This document shows positions 6,693-13,902 of a DNA stretch of 40,095 nt, in pieces. This DNA comes from Acidimicrobiia bacterium (GTDB taxonomy: Bacteria; Actinomycetota; Acidimicrobiia; Acidimicrobiales; SZUA-35). Every line of letters starts with the position of its first letter. Position 1 is the first letter of the stretch. The notes beneath the pieces are model-generated. The model was given only the letters and a program-made list of their open reading frames with translations, made no database searches and had not been told where the DNA came from. The position numbers were made by a program, and so were the translations under genes. Location of the stretch: positions 1-40,095 of the forward strand of contig QIKW01000145.1 of assembly GCA_003231975.1 (NCBI GenBank), in the 5' to 3' direction.

Positions 6693-7443
6693 GGCCGGTG
6701 TAGTACCGGTATTGATGTGACCTTTCGAACCCTGCCCGGTCGAACAGGCCCAGTGAAGCTTCGTTGGTCTCCTCAACAGCAGCAAAGATCTTTGTAGCGT
6801 CGGCAATTTCGGCCTCGATGGCCAGCCGTCTCAGCACCGCGTTTGCTGATCCCTGCCGTCTGGCCCAACCCAGCGTGGCCAAGCATTGGGCGCATGCCAA
6901 GCCCCTGTCGACAACAATTTGGCCAACCGATTGAACCCGCTGGGCCTTCTTCGCTACCACAAACTTTGTAGGCGCCTCAGGCCGAAGAAGCACGTTGCGC
7001 AGAATGGAGGCCGCCATTGCTCCTTTTCGTTCTGACTCAACCTCCCAATATGCATCAAACCACTCGTTGGTAAGCTCCGCGGCGACGCTGGTTGACCCCT
7101 CGTCCGTTTCGGATAGCAAGGCCAGCACATCAACTACGTTGGCCAAGAGCAGCCAGGTTGCATTGCTGGGGCTGTAGCCGCGGCCCACCAAGAACTCGGG
7201 AAGGGCCGCTGGCGACGATGCCTCGCTAACCAGGAACCTTGGTTGGAGGTTCCGGCTTAGGTAGAACCGTTCGGCTTCGTCAACGGTGCCAGCCAGGTTC
7301 TGAGGGGTGCCGCAGGCAAGAACCGAATTCGCCCGTTGGGTTACTCCCGAAGTGAAACGAAACAACCAGCCCTCGATGGCCGTGGAAACCGCAGGCGGCC
7401 AGGCTGTTGCCATCGCGGCGTCAAGCTCGGCCAGAGGTTCCAT
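6685..7443 (-). CDS. GNAT family N-acetyltransferase
   Basis: A 252-residue acetyltransferase-like protein. The N-terminal part has a divergent GNAT-type half (WPPAVSTAIEGWLFRF, then RANSVLACG). The C-terminal half has the acetyl-CoA-binding region ATLGWARRQGSANAVLRRLAIEA and the family ending ETNEASLGLFDRAGFERSHQYRYY. In related proteins the ANSV motif follows the opening WP..GW segment as here. The substrate is unknown. ATG 7443 is chosen; a TTG eight codons upstream is possible. It lies 36 bp behind the HD-GYP gene on the same strand and may be cotranscribed with it. Confidence 0.8.
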   Translation of the reverse strand: MEPLAELDAAMATAWPPAVSTAIEGWLFRFTSGVTQRANSVLACGTPQNLAGTVDEAERFYLSRNLQPRFLVSEASSPAALPEFLVGRGYSPSNATWLLLANVVDVLALLSETDEGSTSVAAELTNEWFDAYWEVESERKGAMAASILRNVLLRPEAPTKFVVAKKAQRVQSVGQIVVDRGLACAQCLATLGWARRQGSANAVLRRLAIEAEIADATKIFAAVEETNEASLGLFDRAGFERSHQYRYYTGPH

Positions 7444-7479
7444 CTGGCAAAGCGTAGATCCTGGCAAACGCCCCGTGTT

Positions 7480-9576
7480 TCAGGAACCGGGAGTTGGGGA
7501 GCCGATCACGCCGTTGCCGTTGTAGGACAGGCCTCTATTGCTGCCGGAATAGGTGACGATGTAGGTGGCGTCGAAACCCAAGATTGGATCAGGCTCGCCC
7601 GACCACTCCAAGGCGTTGCTGCCAGCGAAAGCAGGGTCTCGCCAGCCGATGTAGTCAACAACGTCGCCGTTGCTGTCAAGCAGCCACAGGTCATCGCCGG
7701 TTGATTCCAAGGTTGGTCCTGAGCTGTCGAAGAACTCAAGCGTTCCCCCCGGGACCGACATGGTTGAGCCGTCAACCCAGATCACGGCTCTCGCCCCTGG
7801 CTGGAGGGTCGAGGGATTTTCGTTGAAGCCCTCGGTGAAAGATTGCTTGTTGCCGTTGCCGGGAATCCAGGGCCCGTCCTGAATTCCAGTTGGCTTCCAG
7901 TCTTGAAGGGTGAACGCAGCCAGGTCGATGGCGCTGCCGGTCATGTTCTGAATCTCGATGAACTCAGCGGTGCTGCCGTTTGTCTGATGCAAATACTCGG
8001 TGATCACCAGATCTCCGGCGAACGGAGACAGAGCCAGCCCGTCCCCGCCGGTTGGCAACGTCGTTGTGGTAGTCGGCGCTGTGGTTGTTGTGGTGGTTGG
8101 CGCCGAAGTGCTGGTCGTGGTTGGCGCCGTCGTTGTTGTGGTTGGGCCCGCACTGGCGGAGGTGGATGTGTTCCCGGCCGAAGTTGAGGTTGTGGCCCCA
8201 GGAAGAGCGCTGGTTGATGAAAAGCTGGACGAAATGCTGGAGGTTGAGCCCGACTGGTCTTTCACGGTAGTGCTGCTGGCCAGCCCTGGGCCGGGCTGCG
8301 TGCCGGGCTGCGCCGCCGGGTTGGGATTGCTGGTTGGAGCCAAAAGTGGCAGGGATGCTGGAGGTTCTTGCTGGTCGGCCGGAAGGCTGGAAGCCACAAC
8401 CATCACGTCGCCAACGGCCTGCTCTGATGACTCTGAGAGAACGCCAAGCGGGCCCCCAACGCTTCCCAGCAAGGCGGCAAGGCCCGCAGTAATCCCGGCA
8501 ACCCCGGTAACTGCTGCTGCGGCAACGGCGCCTGCGGGAATCACTGGCCCCAGGCCGGTAGCTCCCGGCCCTGAAACGTTCAGCAGCCAGCTCAGCGGGC
8601 CCATCACCAACCGAAGCCTGCCGAGCCCGATGTTCAGGAACGCCCGAACCACGTGAGGGTCAAACTGAGATCCTGCGCAGGCTGCTATCTCGGCCCTGGC
8701 TTCCTCGGAGGGTCTTGGCTTCTTGTAGCTGCGGGTCGAGGTCATAACGTCGAATGCGTCTGCAACCGAAACGATGCGGGCCGCCAAGGGGATCGACTTT
8801 GCCGCCAGGCCCTCGGGATAGCCCGCTCCGTTCCAATGTTCGTGATGGTGCCCAACAGCGTCGACCCAGTCTCCCAGCCAAGGCCGAAGCGGCTCGGCCA
8901 GCTTGGCGCCAAGTGTTGTGTGGGTCTTTAACACCTCCCATTCGGCTTCGGTTGGGAGGCCTTCCTTGTTCAGAATTTCCGCCGGAACGTGAAGCTTCCC
9001 TATGTCGTGAATAAGTGCCGCCCAGCGGAGCCGGTCTTGGTCGGCTTGAGGCAGGTTCATTTCCTCCGAAATCAGGTCGGTGTAGGCCCTAACCCGCTCG
9101 CAGTGGCCCCTGGTCAAGCGGTCGTGGGTGCTTAGGCCAGCAACCAACTCAAGCAGCGAAGCGGCGTGATCGGTTGTGTTGGTTCCGAGGCCACTTTCAA
9201 CAAGGTCATCTACCCGGCGCTGAAGTTGGCGGGTGGTGCCGGTTCTCATTGCGACGCTGAAGCGACTTGGCGCCTTGTCCGGGAACACCAGGGACAGTTT
9301 CAGCAGCGCAGCCAATGGCAGGAGTTTGCGGGCCAGCCGGTCAGCCGCAAACAGAACGATGGCAGACGCAGTCAGCAGCGCTGCCATCCAAACCACGAAC
9401 GGCACACCAACTCTGTCCTGGGGCCAGGTGCGAACAAACCACAGCGAAGCCACGAACGACACGCCAGCAGGGGCCAGCATTGCCAGCATTCGAAGTGATC
9501 TGGCCAGCCACGGGCGGCTGGCCCACCGCACGTCTTCTTCGTTCGCCGTTGGCCTGATTGGCCCGTCTTCGCCCAT
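7480..9576 (-). CDS. Membrane HD-GYP phosphodiesterase with extracytoplasmic lamin-tail domain
   Basis: A 698-residue multidomain protein. Hydrophobic segments at about 31-50 and 57-77 are followed by an HD-GYP domain (about 145-315) with the metal motif HDIGK (H190, D191) and HHHEHWNGAGYPEG (243-256). HD-GYP domains usually hydrolyse cyclic di-GMP or related dinucleotides. A Gly/Ala-rich hydrophobic stretch (about 340-372) should cross the membrane again. A Ser/Thr/Pro-rich linker (about 430-508, runs of TTTTT) follows, and then a lamin-tail-like beta domain (about 520-695: LVITEYLHQTNGSTAEFIEIQN, then WVDGS and VVDYIGW). Topology would put the enzyme inside and the lamin-tail domain outside. 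A GGGNCNNNNGNCCC-like site lies 59-72 nt upstream. Start ATG 9576. Confidence 0.87.
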   Translation of the reverse strand: MGEDGPIRPTANEEDVRWASRPWLARSLRMLAMLAPAGVSFVASLWFVRTWPQDRVGVPFVVWMAALLTASAIVLFAADRLARKLLPLAALLKLSLVFPDKAPSRFSVAMRTGTTRQLQRRVDDLVESGLGTNTTDHAASLLELVAGLSTHDRLTRGHCERVRAYTDLISEEMNLPQADQDRLRWAALIHDIGKLHVPAEILNKEGLPTEAEWEVLKTHTTLGAKLAEPLRPWLGDWVDAVGHHHEHWNGAGYPEGLAAKSIPLAARIVSVADAFDVMTSTRSYKKPRPSEEARAEIAACAGSQFDPHVVRAFLNIGLGRLRLVMGPLSWLLNVSGPGATGLGPVIPAGAVAAAAVTGVAGITAGLAALLGSVGGPLGVLSESSEQAVGDVMVVASSLPADQQEPPASLPLLAPTSNPNPAAQPGTQPGPGLASSTTVKDQSGSTSSISSSFSSTSALPGATTSTSAGNTSTSASAGPTTTTTAPTTTSTSAPTTTTTTAPTTTTTLPTGGDGLALSPFAGDLVITEYLHQTNGSTAEFIEIQNMTGSAIDLAAFTLQDWKPTGIQDGPWIPGNGNKQSFTEGFNENPSTLQPGARAVIWVDGSTMSVPGGTLEFFDSSGPTLESTGDDLWLLDSNGDVVDYIGWRDPAFAGSNALEWSGEPDPILGFDATYIVTYSGSNRGLSYNGNGVIGSPTPGS

Positions 9577-9634
9577 CCTTCACTAATCGACCTTGACTAC
9601 GTGGGTCCAAATAGGCGATCGGATCTTCGCGGCC

Positions 9635-9648
9635 GGGCCATATGGCCT
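9635..9648. promoter_or_regulatory. Predicted DevR box upstream of the HD-GYP gene
   Basis: GGGCCATATGGCCT fits GGGNCNNNNGNCCC at all but the last defined base. It is centred about 65 nt before the HD-GYP start codon. A possible -10 TATTTG (minus strand, 9613-9608) would place the box near -40, the usual position for DosR activation. Confidence 0.45.
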
Positions 9649-9657
9649 ACGGGTTGC

Positions 9658-10338
9658 CTAGCTGGCAGGTGCCTTGTGAAAGAGAGCGTGGAAGCGATAC
9701 GGGTAGGAGATGGAGCCTCGGAACTCGCCAACCAATCCGAATTCAGACGCACTGTCGTCTAGGTCCTTTGGCGTGTACCAATAGCCAAGCTGGTCTCGCC
9801 TTAGCTTCATGGCGGTAAGGGCCCAAGAAGCGGCAGGGCGGATCGAGAAACGGTAGGGAGGCTTGAGGTTCCCGGCCCGGTATGGATACTTGTGCACGGC
9901 CCAGGGAATGGATGCGTCGACGATTAGGCCGTCCGGGCTGAGCATTCCCGCCGCCAGTTCGAAGTGCGAGCGCAGCATGTCGACACTGAGGTTCTGCATA
10001 ACTCCGTTGGAATAGATCAGGTCGAATTGTTGGTCGTCGCTGAACTGATGGGCCGAGGCTTTCTGTAGCTGCACACCAGGATGACGCGCTTCGAAGGCCT
10101 CCAGCATCGAGGCGGAAAGGTCGGTTCCCAGGTAGCTCTTGGCCGAGGAAAACCCGAGGCGATCATAGAATTCTCCAGAGCCACAACCAAGTTCGAGCAC
10201 CCTCCCAGACTCCCTCCCTTGAAGCAGCCACAGAAGTTCGACCGAGAACTCGGCGTAGTACTCGTCGGTGCTCCTTGCATGGAGAGGTTCGTTCTGGTCC
10301 TCCCAGAAGTTCTCCCAATATTCTTCTTGGTCATTCAC
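9658..10338 (-). CDS. SAM-dependent methyltransferase
   Basis: A 226-residue class I methyltransferase. It has the SAM-binding loop VLELGCGSGEFYDRLG, the acidic end of strand 2 (LGTDLSASML), and FDLIYSNGVMQNLS, the equivalent of motif IV. The acceptor is unknown. The C-terminal part (KYPYRAGNLKPPYRFSIRP) is aromatic and resembles small-molecule or lipid-type methyltransferases only loosely. Start GTG 10338 is used. A possible -10 TACGAT (minus strand, 10352-10347) lies 8 nt upstream, so translation may be leaderless. It is 247 bp downstream of the desaturase gene on the same strand, with a palindromic DevR-type box in the gap. That gap shows no other gene. Confidence 0.85.
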   Translation of the reverse strand: MNDQEEYWENFWEDQNEPLHARSTDEYYAEFSVELLWLLQGRESGRVLELGCGSGEFYDRLGFSSAKSYLGTDLSASMLEAFEARHPGVQLQKASAHQFSDDQQFDLIYSNGVMQNLSVDMLRSHFELAAGMLSPDGLIVDASIPWAVHKYPYRAGNLKPPYRFSIRPAASWALTAMKLRRDQLGYWYTPKDLDDSASEFGLVGEFRGSISYPYRFHALFHKAPAS

Positions 10339-10430
10339 GGCTGGCGATCGTAGTGTCCCGGCAGTGGTTTGTATCGGCGCCCAGACGGTGGCCGGTCGCA
10401 GCGCTGTTCATGGCGGCTTTCCCGGGATTT

Positions 10431-10444
10431 GGGACCTTGGTCCC
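10431..10444. promoter_or_regulatory. Predicted DevR box, perfect palindrome
   Basis: GGGACCTTGGTCCC is a perfect 14-bp palindrome that fits GGGNCNNNNGNCCC, with T-rich flank TTT on the left as in DosR boxes. It lies in the 247-bp gap upstream of the methyltransferase gene, about 100 nt before its start codon. Confidence 0.55.
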
Positions 10445-10585
10445 TAGCTCGAAGATGGCCGGTCGGTCATTCTCGATGGAGAGTGGGCTCCACCTCCGGT
10501 CCCATCTCCCCCATGACTTGGGGCCGGGGGCGTCGGGGCTCACTCCTCTTTTGGCGAGTCTCCGCTTTGGTGTCGAGTCTTGGCT

Positions 10586-11650
10586 CTATCGAGCCTTGTA
10601 CCCAGACCAGCTCTGCTGGTCAAAGTCATAGAGCTTGCAGTCCCTAGTGGTTCGCAAATAGCGGCGCATGGTTAAGCGTTCCCAGCCGACATGGCTGGGG
10701 TACGCGGCGGCCAGGTGCTGGGCTGCTTCGTCCAGGTGGTAGCAGGGAATTCGTGGGTCGACGTGGTGCGGTACGTGCACAAAGATCGAATGGAAAAACG
10801 GGCGGGCCAGCCACGGCAGCTTCAGGATTGTGGTGCTCTCAAGTTGGCCGCGGACCTTGGTCCACCCGCGCCGGCTGGCCCATGGCAGATCGGTGCTGAT
10901 GTGATGGACATAAACAGTGAAGCCAATGGCCCAGGTGAAGAGAAGAAACGGCACCACTAGGAGTTTCACGATCATCCACCCCGCTCCGGGCACGGTGCCA
11001 TAGCGGACCCAGCCTGTGGCACCAACGGCCCCAATCAGCAAAACAGTAAGCCGAGCGAGCCAGCGCCGATCGCTCTGGATGCGTTCGGTCCACTTGGCAG
11101 GCGGCTCGGTCAGGCGCACCATTTGCTGCCACCACACCACCCTCATGTAGTACGCCCCTGCTCCAAGGCAGGACCACTCGATGCGATGGGCCAGTTTCCC
11201 GAGTCGGCCACTGGCCTCGTATCGCTCGCGGGTGACCGGGTGCCAGACGAAGTCCATTCCTTCTCGGGCTGTGTAGCGGTGGTGGATGTGGTTGTGGCCA
11301 AGAGCCCAGCTGGCCCTGATGTGCTGGCTGGGGATCATCAGCCACCGGGCAACGCGGTCGTTCGTTTTGCGCCCCGAGAAGAGTGCCTGGTGAGCGGCGT
11401 CGTGAGCCAGCACGAACATAGCGGCAACGCTCAGCCCGGCCAGAACCCAAAGAGGCAATACCAGAAACCAGCGGTCGGTGAAGGCCAGTGCGACTACCGA
11501 TGCCAGCCAGAGGGTCACATCTCGGGCGACCAGAAGCCATGCCCGGCTGTTCGACTTCTCCAAGCACGAAGCCGGAATCACAGCCATGGCATCCCGCAGA
11601 GTTGCAGGCAGCGGTTCTGGGGCGGGGGACGGCAATGGTGCAGGGGGCAT
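10586..11650 (-). CDS. Membrane fatty acid desaturase/hydroxylase
   Basis: A 354-residue integral-membrane di-iron enzyme of the fatty acid desaturase superfamily. All three His clusters are visible: HDAAH (83-87), HNHIHH (119-124) and HVPHH (292-296). These sit between hydrophobic segments (about 45-80 and 200-250). The family inserts double bonds or hydroxyls into acyl lipids, carotenoids or related substrates using O2 and a ferredoxin or cytochrome b5 donor. The divergent operon encodes a ferredoxin-reductase that could supply electrons. Start ATG 11650 is used; an internal ATG at 11587 would remove a Pro-rich leader and is an alternative. Predicted DevR boxes lie in the divergent promoter region. 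Confidence 0.88.
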   Translation of the reverse strand: MPPAPLPSPAPEPLPATLRDAMAVIPASCLEKSNSRAWLLVARDVTLWLASVVALAFTDRWFLVLPLWVLAGLSVAAMFVLAHDAAHQALFSGRKTNDRVARWLMIPSQHIRASWALGHNHIHHRYTAREGMDFVWHPVTRERYEASGRLGKLAHRIEWSCLGAGAYYMRVVWWQQMVRLTEPPAKWTERIQSDRRWLARLTVLLIGAVGATGWVRYGTVPGAGWMIVKLLVVPFLLFTWAIGFTVYVHHISTDLPWASRRGWTKVRGQLESTTILKLPWLARPFFHSIFVHVPHHVDPRIPCYHLDEAAQHLAAAYPSHVGWERLTMRRYLRTTRDCKLYDFDQQSWSGYKAR

Positions 11651-11715
11651 CAGTTCTCAACCAGATTCAGCAGTAGGACCGCCCCATCGATAGGGCAAGA
11701 ATGCTGTGTTGGGCA

Positions 11716-11729
11716 GGGTCGAAGGTCCC
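11716..11729. promoter_or_regulatory. Predicted DevR box 1 in the desaturase/di-iron divergent region
   Basis: GGGTCGAAGGTCCC fits GGGNCNNNNGNCCC exactly. It differs by one base from the site at 18282-18295. It is 66-79 nt upstream of the desaturase start (minus strand). Confidence 0.55.
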
Positions 11730-11763
11730 GATCTGAACCAAGCCCCAGAAACTCGTCCGATCA

Positions 11764-11777
11764 GGGTCGTTAGGCCC
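11764..11777. promoter_or_regulatory. Predicted DevR box 2 in the desaturase/di-iron divergent region
   Basis: GGGTCGTTAGGCCC fits GGGNCNNNNGNCCC exactly. It is centred 48 bp from box 1 and ends 66 nt before the di-iron protein's GTG start. Paired boxes are common in strong DosR-activated promoters. Confidence 0.55.
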
Positions 11778-11843
11778 TACATCATTTCGGAGGATTCGGC
11801 CAGGATCACGCGACCCAACATCGGCCACTCTGAGGAGAATGAC

Positions 11844-12866
11844 GTGAGCGAGCTAACAGACACAGCGGAGGCCAAGGACCCGCCCGTTACCGAACAACCC
11901 AACGTCTTTCCCTTGAGCTGGCACAAGGGCACCGAGAAGATGGAGGAGATCTGGGCATCGGCCCAGCGCGAAACTTGGGATCCGGCCCATCTCCCGTGGG
12001 ATACCTTTGACCCAAGCTCCTACACGTGGGAGGAACGAGAAGCCATCGCCTACTGGTGGACGTTGCTTTCGGTGTTTGACGCATCTGCTCCCCCTGTCTT
12101 TGCCGCCGCTCTGATTAAGACCTATGAAGATCATGAGGAAGACGCAGTTCGCCGCTGCTTCTTTTCGGTAACACGCGATGAGCAAAATCACGAACAGGTC
12201 TGCGGCCTCGCAATAACCAAGCTGCTGGACCACCCAAACCCGTTGCTGTACGAACCGCGATCCGAGCTTGGCCTTCTGGCCCAGCGAAACGCAAAGTGGC
12301 TCTACTACAACGGAGGCCGCTACTGGGAGGGCTACAAGAAGGCCGTTCCCAAGTACCCGCTGGCCGTTCTCTTCTCATCCTTCCTGATGGGCGAGATCGC
12401 AGCGGCAACGATCTTCCAGCAAATGGCTAGCGGAGCACGAGAGCCGGTGTTCGAAGAGGCATTCAAGAACATTGGCCGCGACGAGGGCCGCCACATGGCG
12501 ATTTGCCTCGCACTGATGGAGCGGGACTACCCAAAGCTTGACGTGTCCGACAAGGCGCTCATCACAAAGCAAATTCGGGCCGGATACCTCTTTCTCTCGG
12601 CGGTGCTATACGAGCCTCCGCCCAACTTTTGGGAGCTCCCGGACGATTTCATCGAGGTTCAGAGGCGATGCGAGGAAACTTGCCGCAACGCCGGTTTCTT
12701 CATTCCCGAGGTGGAGGCCAAACGAGAGAACTGGCGGCAGGCAATTCTGAACCTCAAAGGTGTCCTGGATCGCTACAACGTTCCCTTTCCAGCCATTCCC
12801 GAGGTTGGAATCAGCGGCGAAGAGGTTTCCGACATTGACCTCGAAGACATCATCCCGGTTTTCTGA
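11844..12866 (+). CDS. R2-like ferritin-fold di-iron protein
   Basis: A 340-residue helical protein of the ferritin-like/R2 superfamily. A full six-ligand di-metal set can be read: D79 (VFDASAPP), E113 and H116 (RDEQNHEQVC), E184 (LMGEIAAAT), E214 and H217 (RDEGRHMAIC). Both ExxH motifs are followed by Cys four residues after the His. In ribonucleotide reductase R2 the radical Tyr sits four residues after the first His; here that position is C120, so this is unlikely to be an ordinary R2. An O2-dependent oxygenase or oxidase is more likely. GTG 11844 is preceded by GAGGAG with 6-nt spacing. The reductase gene begins 1 nt after its stop. The exact subfamily is not recognised. Confidence 0.82.
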   Translation: MSELTDTAEAKDPPVTEQPNVFPLSWHKGTEKMEEIWASAQRETWDPAHLPWDTFDPSSYTWEEREAIAYWWTLLSVFDASAPPVFAAALIKTYEDHEEDAVRRCFFSVTRDEQNHEQVCGLAITKLLDHPNPLLYEPRSELGLLAQRNAKWLYYNGGRYWEGYKKAVPKYPLAVLFSSFLMGEIAAATIFQQMASGAREPVFEEAFKNIGRDEGRHMAICLALMERDYPKLDVSDKALITKQIRAGYLFLSAVLYEPPPNFWELPDDFIEVQRRCEETCRNAGFFIPEVEAKRENWRQAILNLKGVLDRYNVPFPAIPEVGISGEEVSDIDLEDIIPVF

Positions 12867-12867
12867 G

Positions 12868-13902
12868 GTGGATAGCGCGCTGATCCGGCTGGCGCCGTCG
12901 ACCAAGACGGTCCAGTGTTTGGCGGGCGACACCGTGCTGGCTGCGCTGGAACGCGAGGGGTTCGCCCTTCCGAACAACTGCCGAGCGGGGGCTTGTGGGG
13001 AATGCAAGACGAAGCTCCTGGCAGGCGAGGTTGACCAGGGCACCGTTTTGGACATGGCGCTGACCACTGAGGAACGGGCCGAGGGCTACCGCCTGATGTG
13101 CATGGCGAAGCCGGTGACTGAGGTCGTCGAAATCGAGTTTGGATCCCTCGAGGCGAAACCGAAGCTGTTTCCGCCTCGGGATCGCGTGCTTTGCGTTGTG
13201 ACCGATGCGGTGCAGCGAACGTCGACCATCAGAGAAGTCCGCATCCGACCCGTCGGGGAGCCGCTGCGATTTTGGCCAGGGCAGTACCTTCTAGTCGGCG
13301 ATTCCCAGGCTGGGGTGTCTCCTCGGCCGTACTCAATCGCGAATGCTCCCCGGCCCGACGGCGAGATGAGTTTGCTGGTTGCGCTGGTTCCGGACGGCAA
13401 GACCAGCGGCTGGCTCCATGCGGGGCTGCAGGTAGGGGATCGCATCACGGTTGGCGGCCCCTACGGCACCTTCATTGGTGATCCCGGAACCAGCACTCCT
13501 GTGCTGTGCCTGGCCGCTGGATCTGGCCTGGCTCCCATTTTGGCCCTCACCGATGCTGCCCTCCGGCGCGGTTTCGACAAGCCGGTAACCGTGCTGTTCT
13601 CGGCTCGCTCCGAGGCCGACGTGTTTGATCAGGGCCTGACCTCCTGGTGGGCGGCGAAACACCGGCGGTTCACCTTCCTCACAACCTTTACCGGCCTGCC
13701 CGCTGGGGCCGAGGCGAGCGGCTCGCTTGTTGGCCGGATTCCCGACGTGTTGCCAGGGCTCATGCCCGACCTGGCTGATCACGCCGTGTACATCGCCGGG
13801 AGCCCTGAGTTTGTCGACGCCTGCTCTGAGGCGGCACTTGGACTGGGGGCCGAGCAGGGTCGCCTGCACGTTGAGCGCTACGTAGCCGCGTTGACCGCTT
13901 AG
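12868..13902 (+). CDS. Oxygenase reductase: [2Fe-2S] ferredoxin-FAD-NAD(P) domains
   Basis: A 344-residue electron-transfer component. The N terminus is a plant-type ferredoxin with the cluster ligands NNCRAGACGECK (C38, C43, C46) and C78 (LMCMAKP). A FAD-binding domain follows with RPYSIANAP, then an NAD(P)-binding domain with LCLAAGSGLAPILAL. The order ferredoxin-FAD-NAD matches reductases of bacterial multicomponent mono- and dioxygenases. GTG 12868 begins 1 nt after the stop of the di-iron gene (TGA-G-GTG), so the two are almost certainly translated together. It probably reduces that protein and possibly the nearby desaturase. Its TAG stop overlaps the TAA of the convergent kinase gene (13899-13902). 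Confidence 0.9.
   Translation: MDSALIRLAPSTKTVQCLAGDTVLAALEREGFALPNNCRAGACGECKTKLLAGEVDQGTVLDMALTTEERAEGYRLMCMAKPVTEVVEIEFGSLEAKPKLFPPRDRVLCVVTDAVQRTSTIREVRIRPVGEPLRFWPGQYLLVGDSQAGVSPRPYSIANAPRPDGEMSLLVALVPDGKTSGWLHAGLQVGDRITVGGPYGTFIGDPGTSTPVLCLAAGSGLAPILALTDAALRRGFDKPVTVLFSARSEADVFDQGLTSWWAAKHRRFTFLTTFTGLPAGAEASGSLVGRIPDVLPGLMPDLADHAVYIAGSPEFVDACSEAALGLGAEQGRLHVERYVAALTA

Noticed and set aside
10339-10585. A small plus-strand gene in the gap between methyltransferase and desaturase
   Set aside because: Open frames here lack a ribosome binding site and recognisable composition. The palindromic box is the only clear feature.
10851-10862. GGACCTTGGTCC palindrome as another DevR box
   Set aside because: It lies inside the desaturase coding sequence, and its outer bases (C and A) do not fit GGGNCNNNNGNCCC. 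Probably chance.
11844-12866. Ribonucleotide reductase beta subunit (NrdB/NrdF)
   Set aside because: No radical Tyr at the expected position, no NrdA nearby, and an oxygenase-type reductase is the coupled partner.
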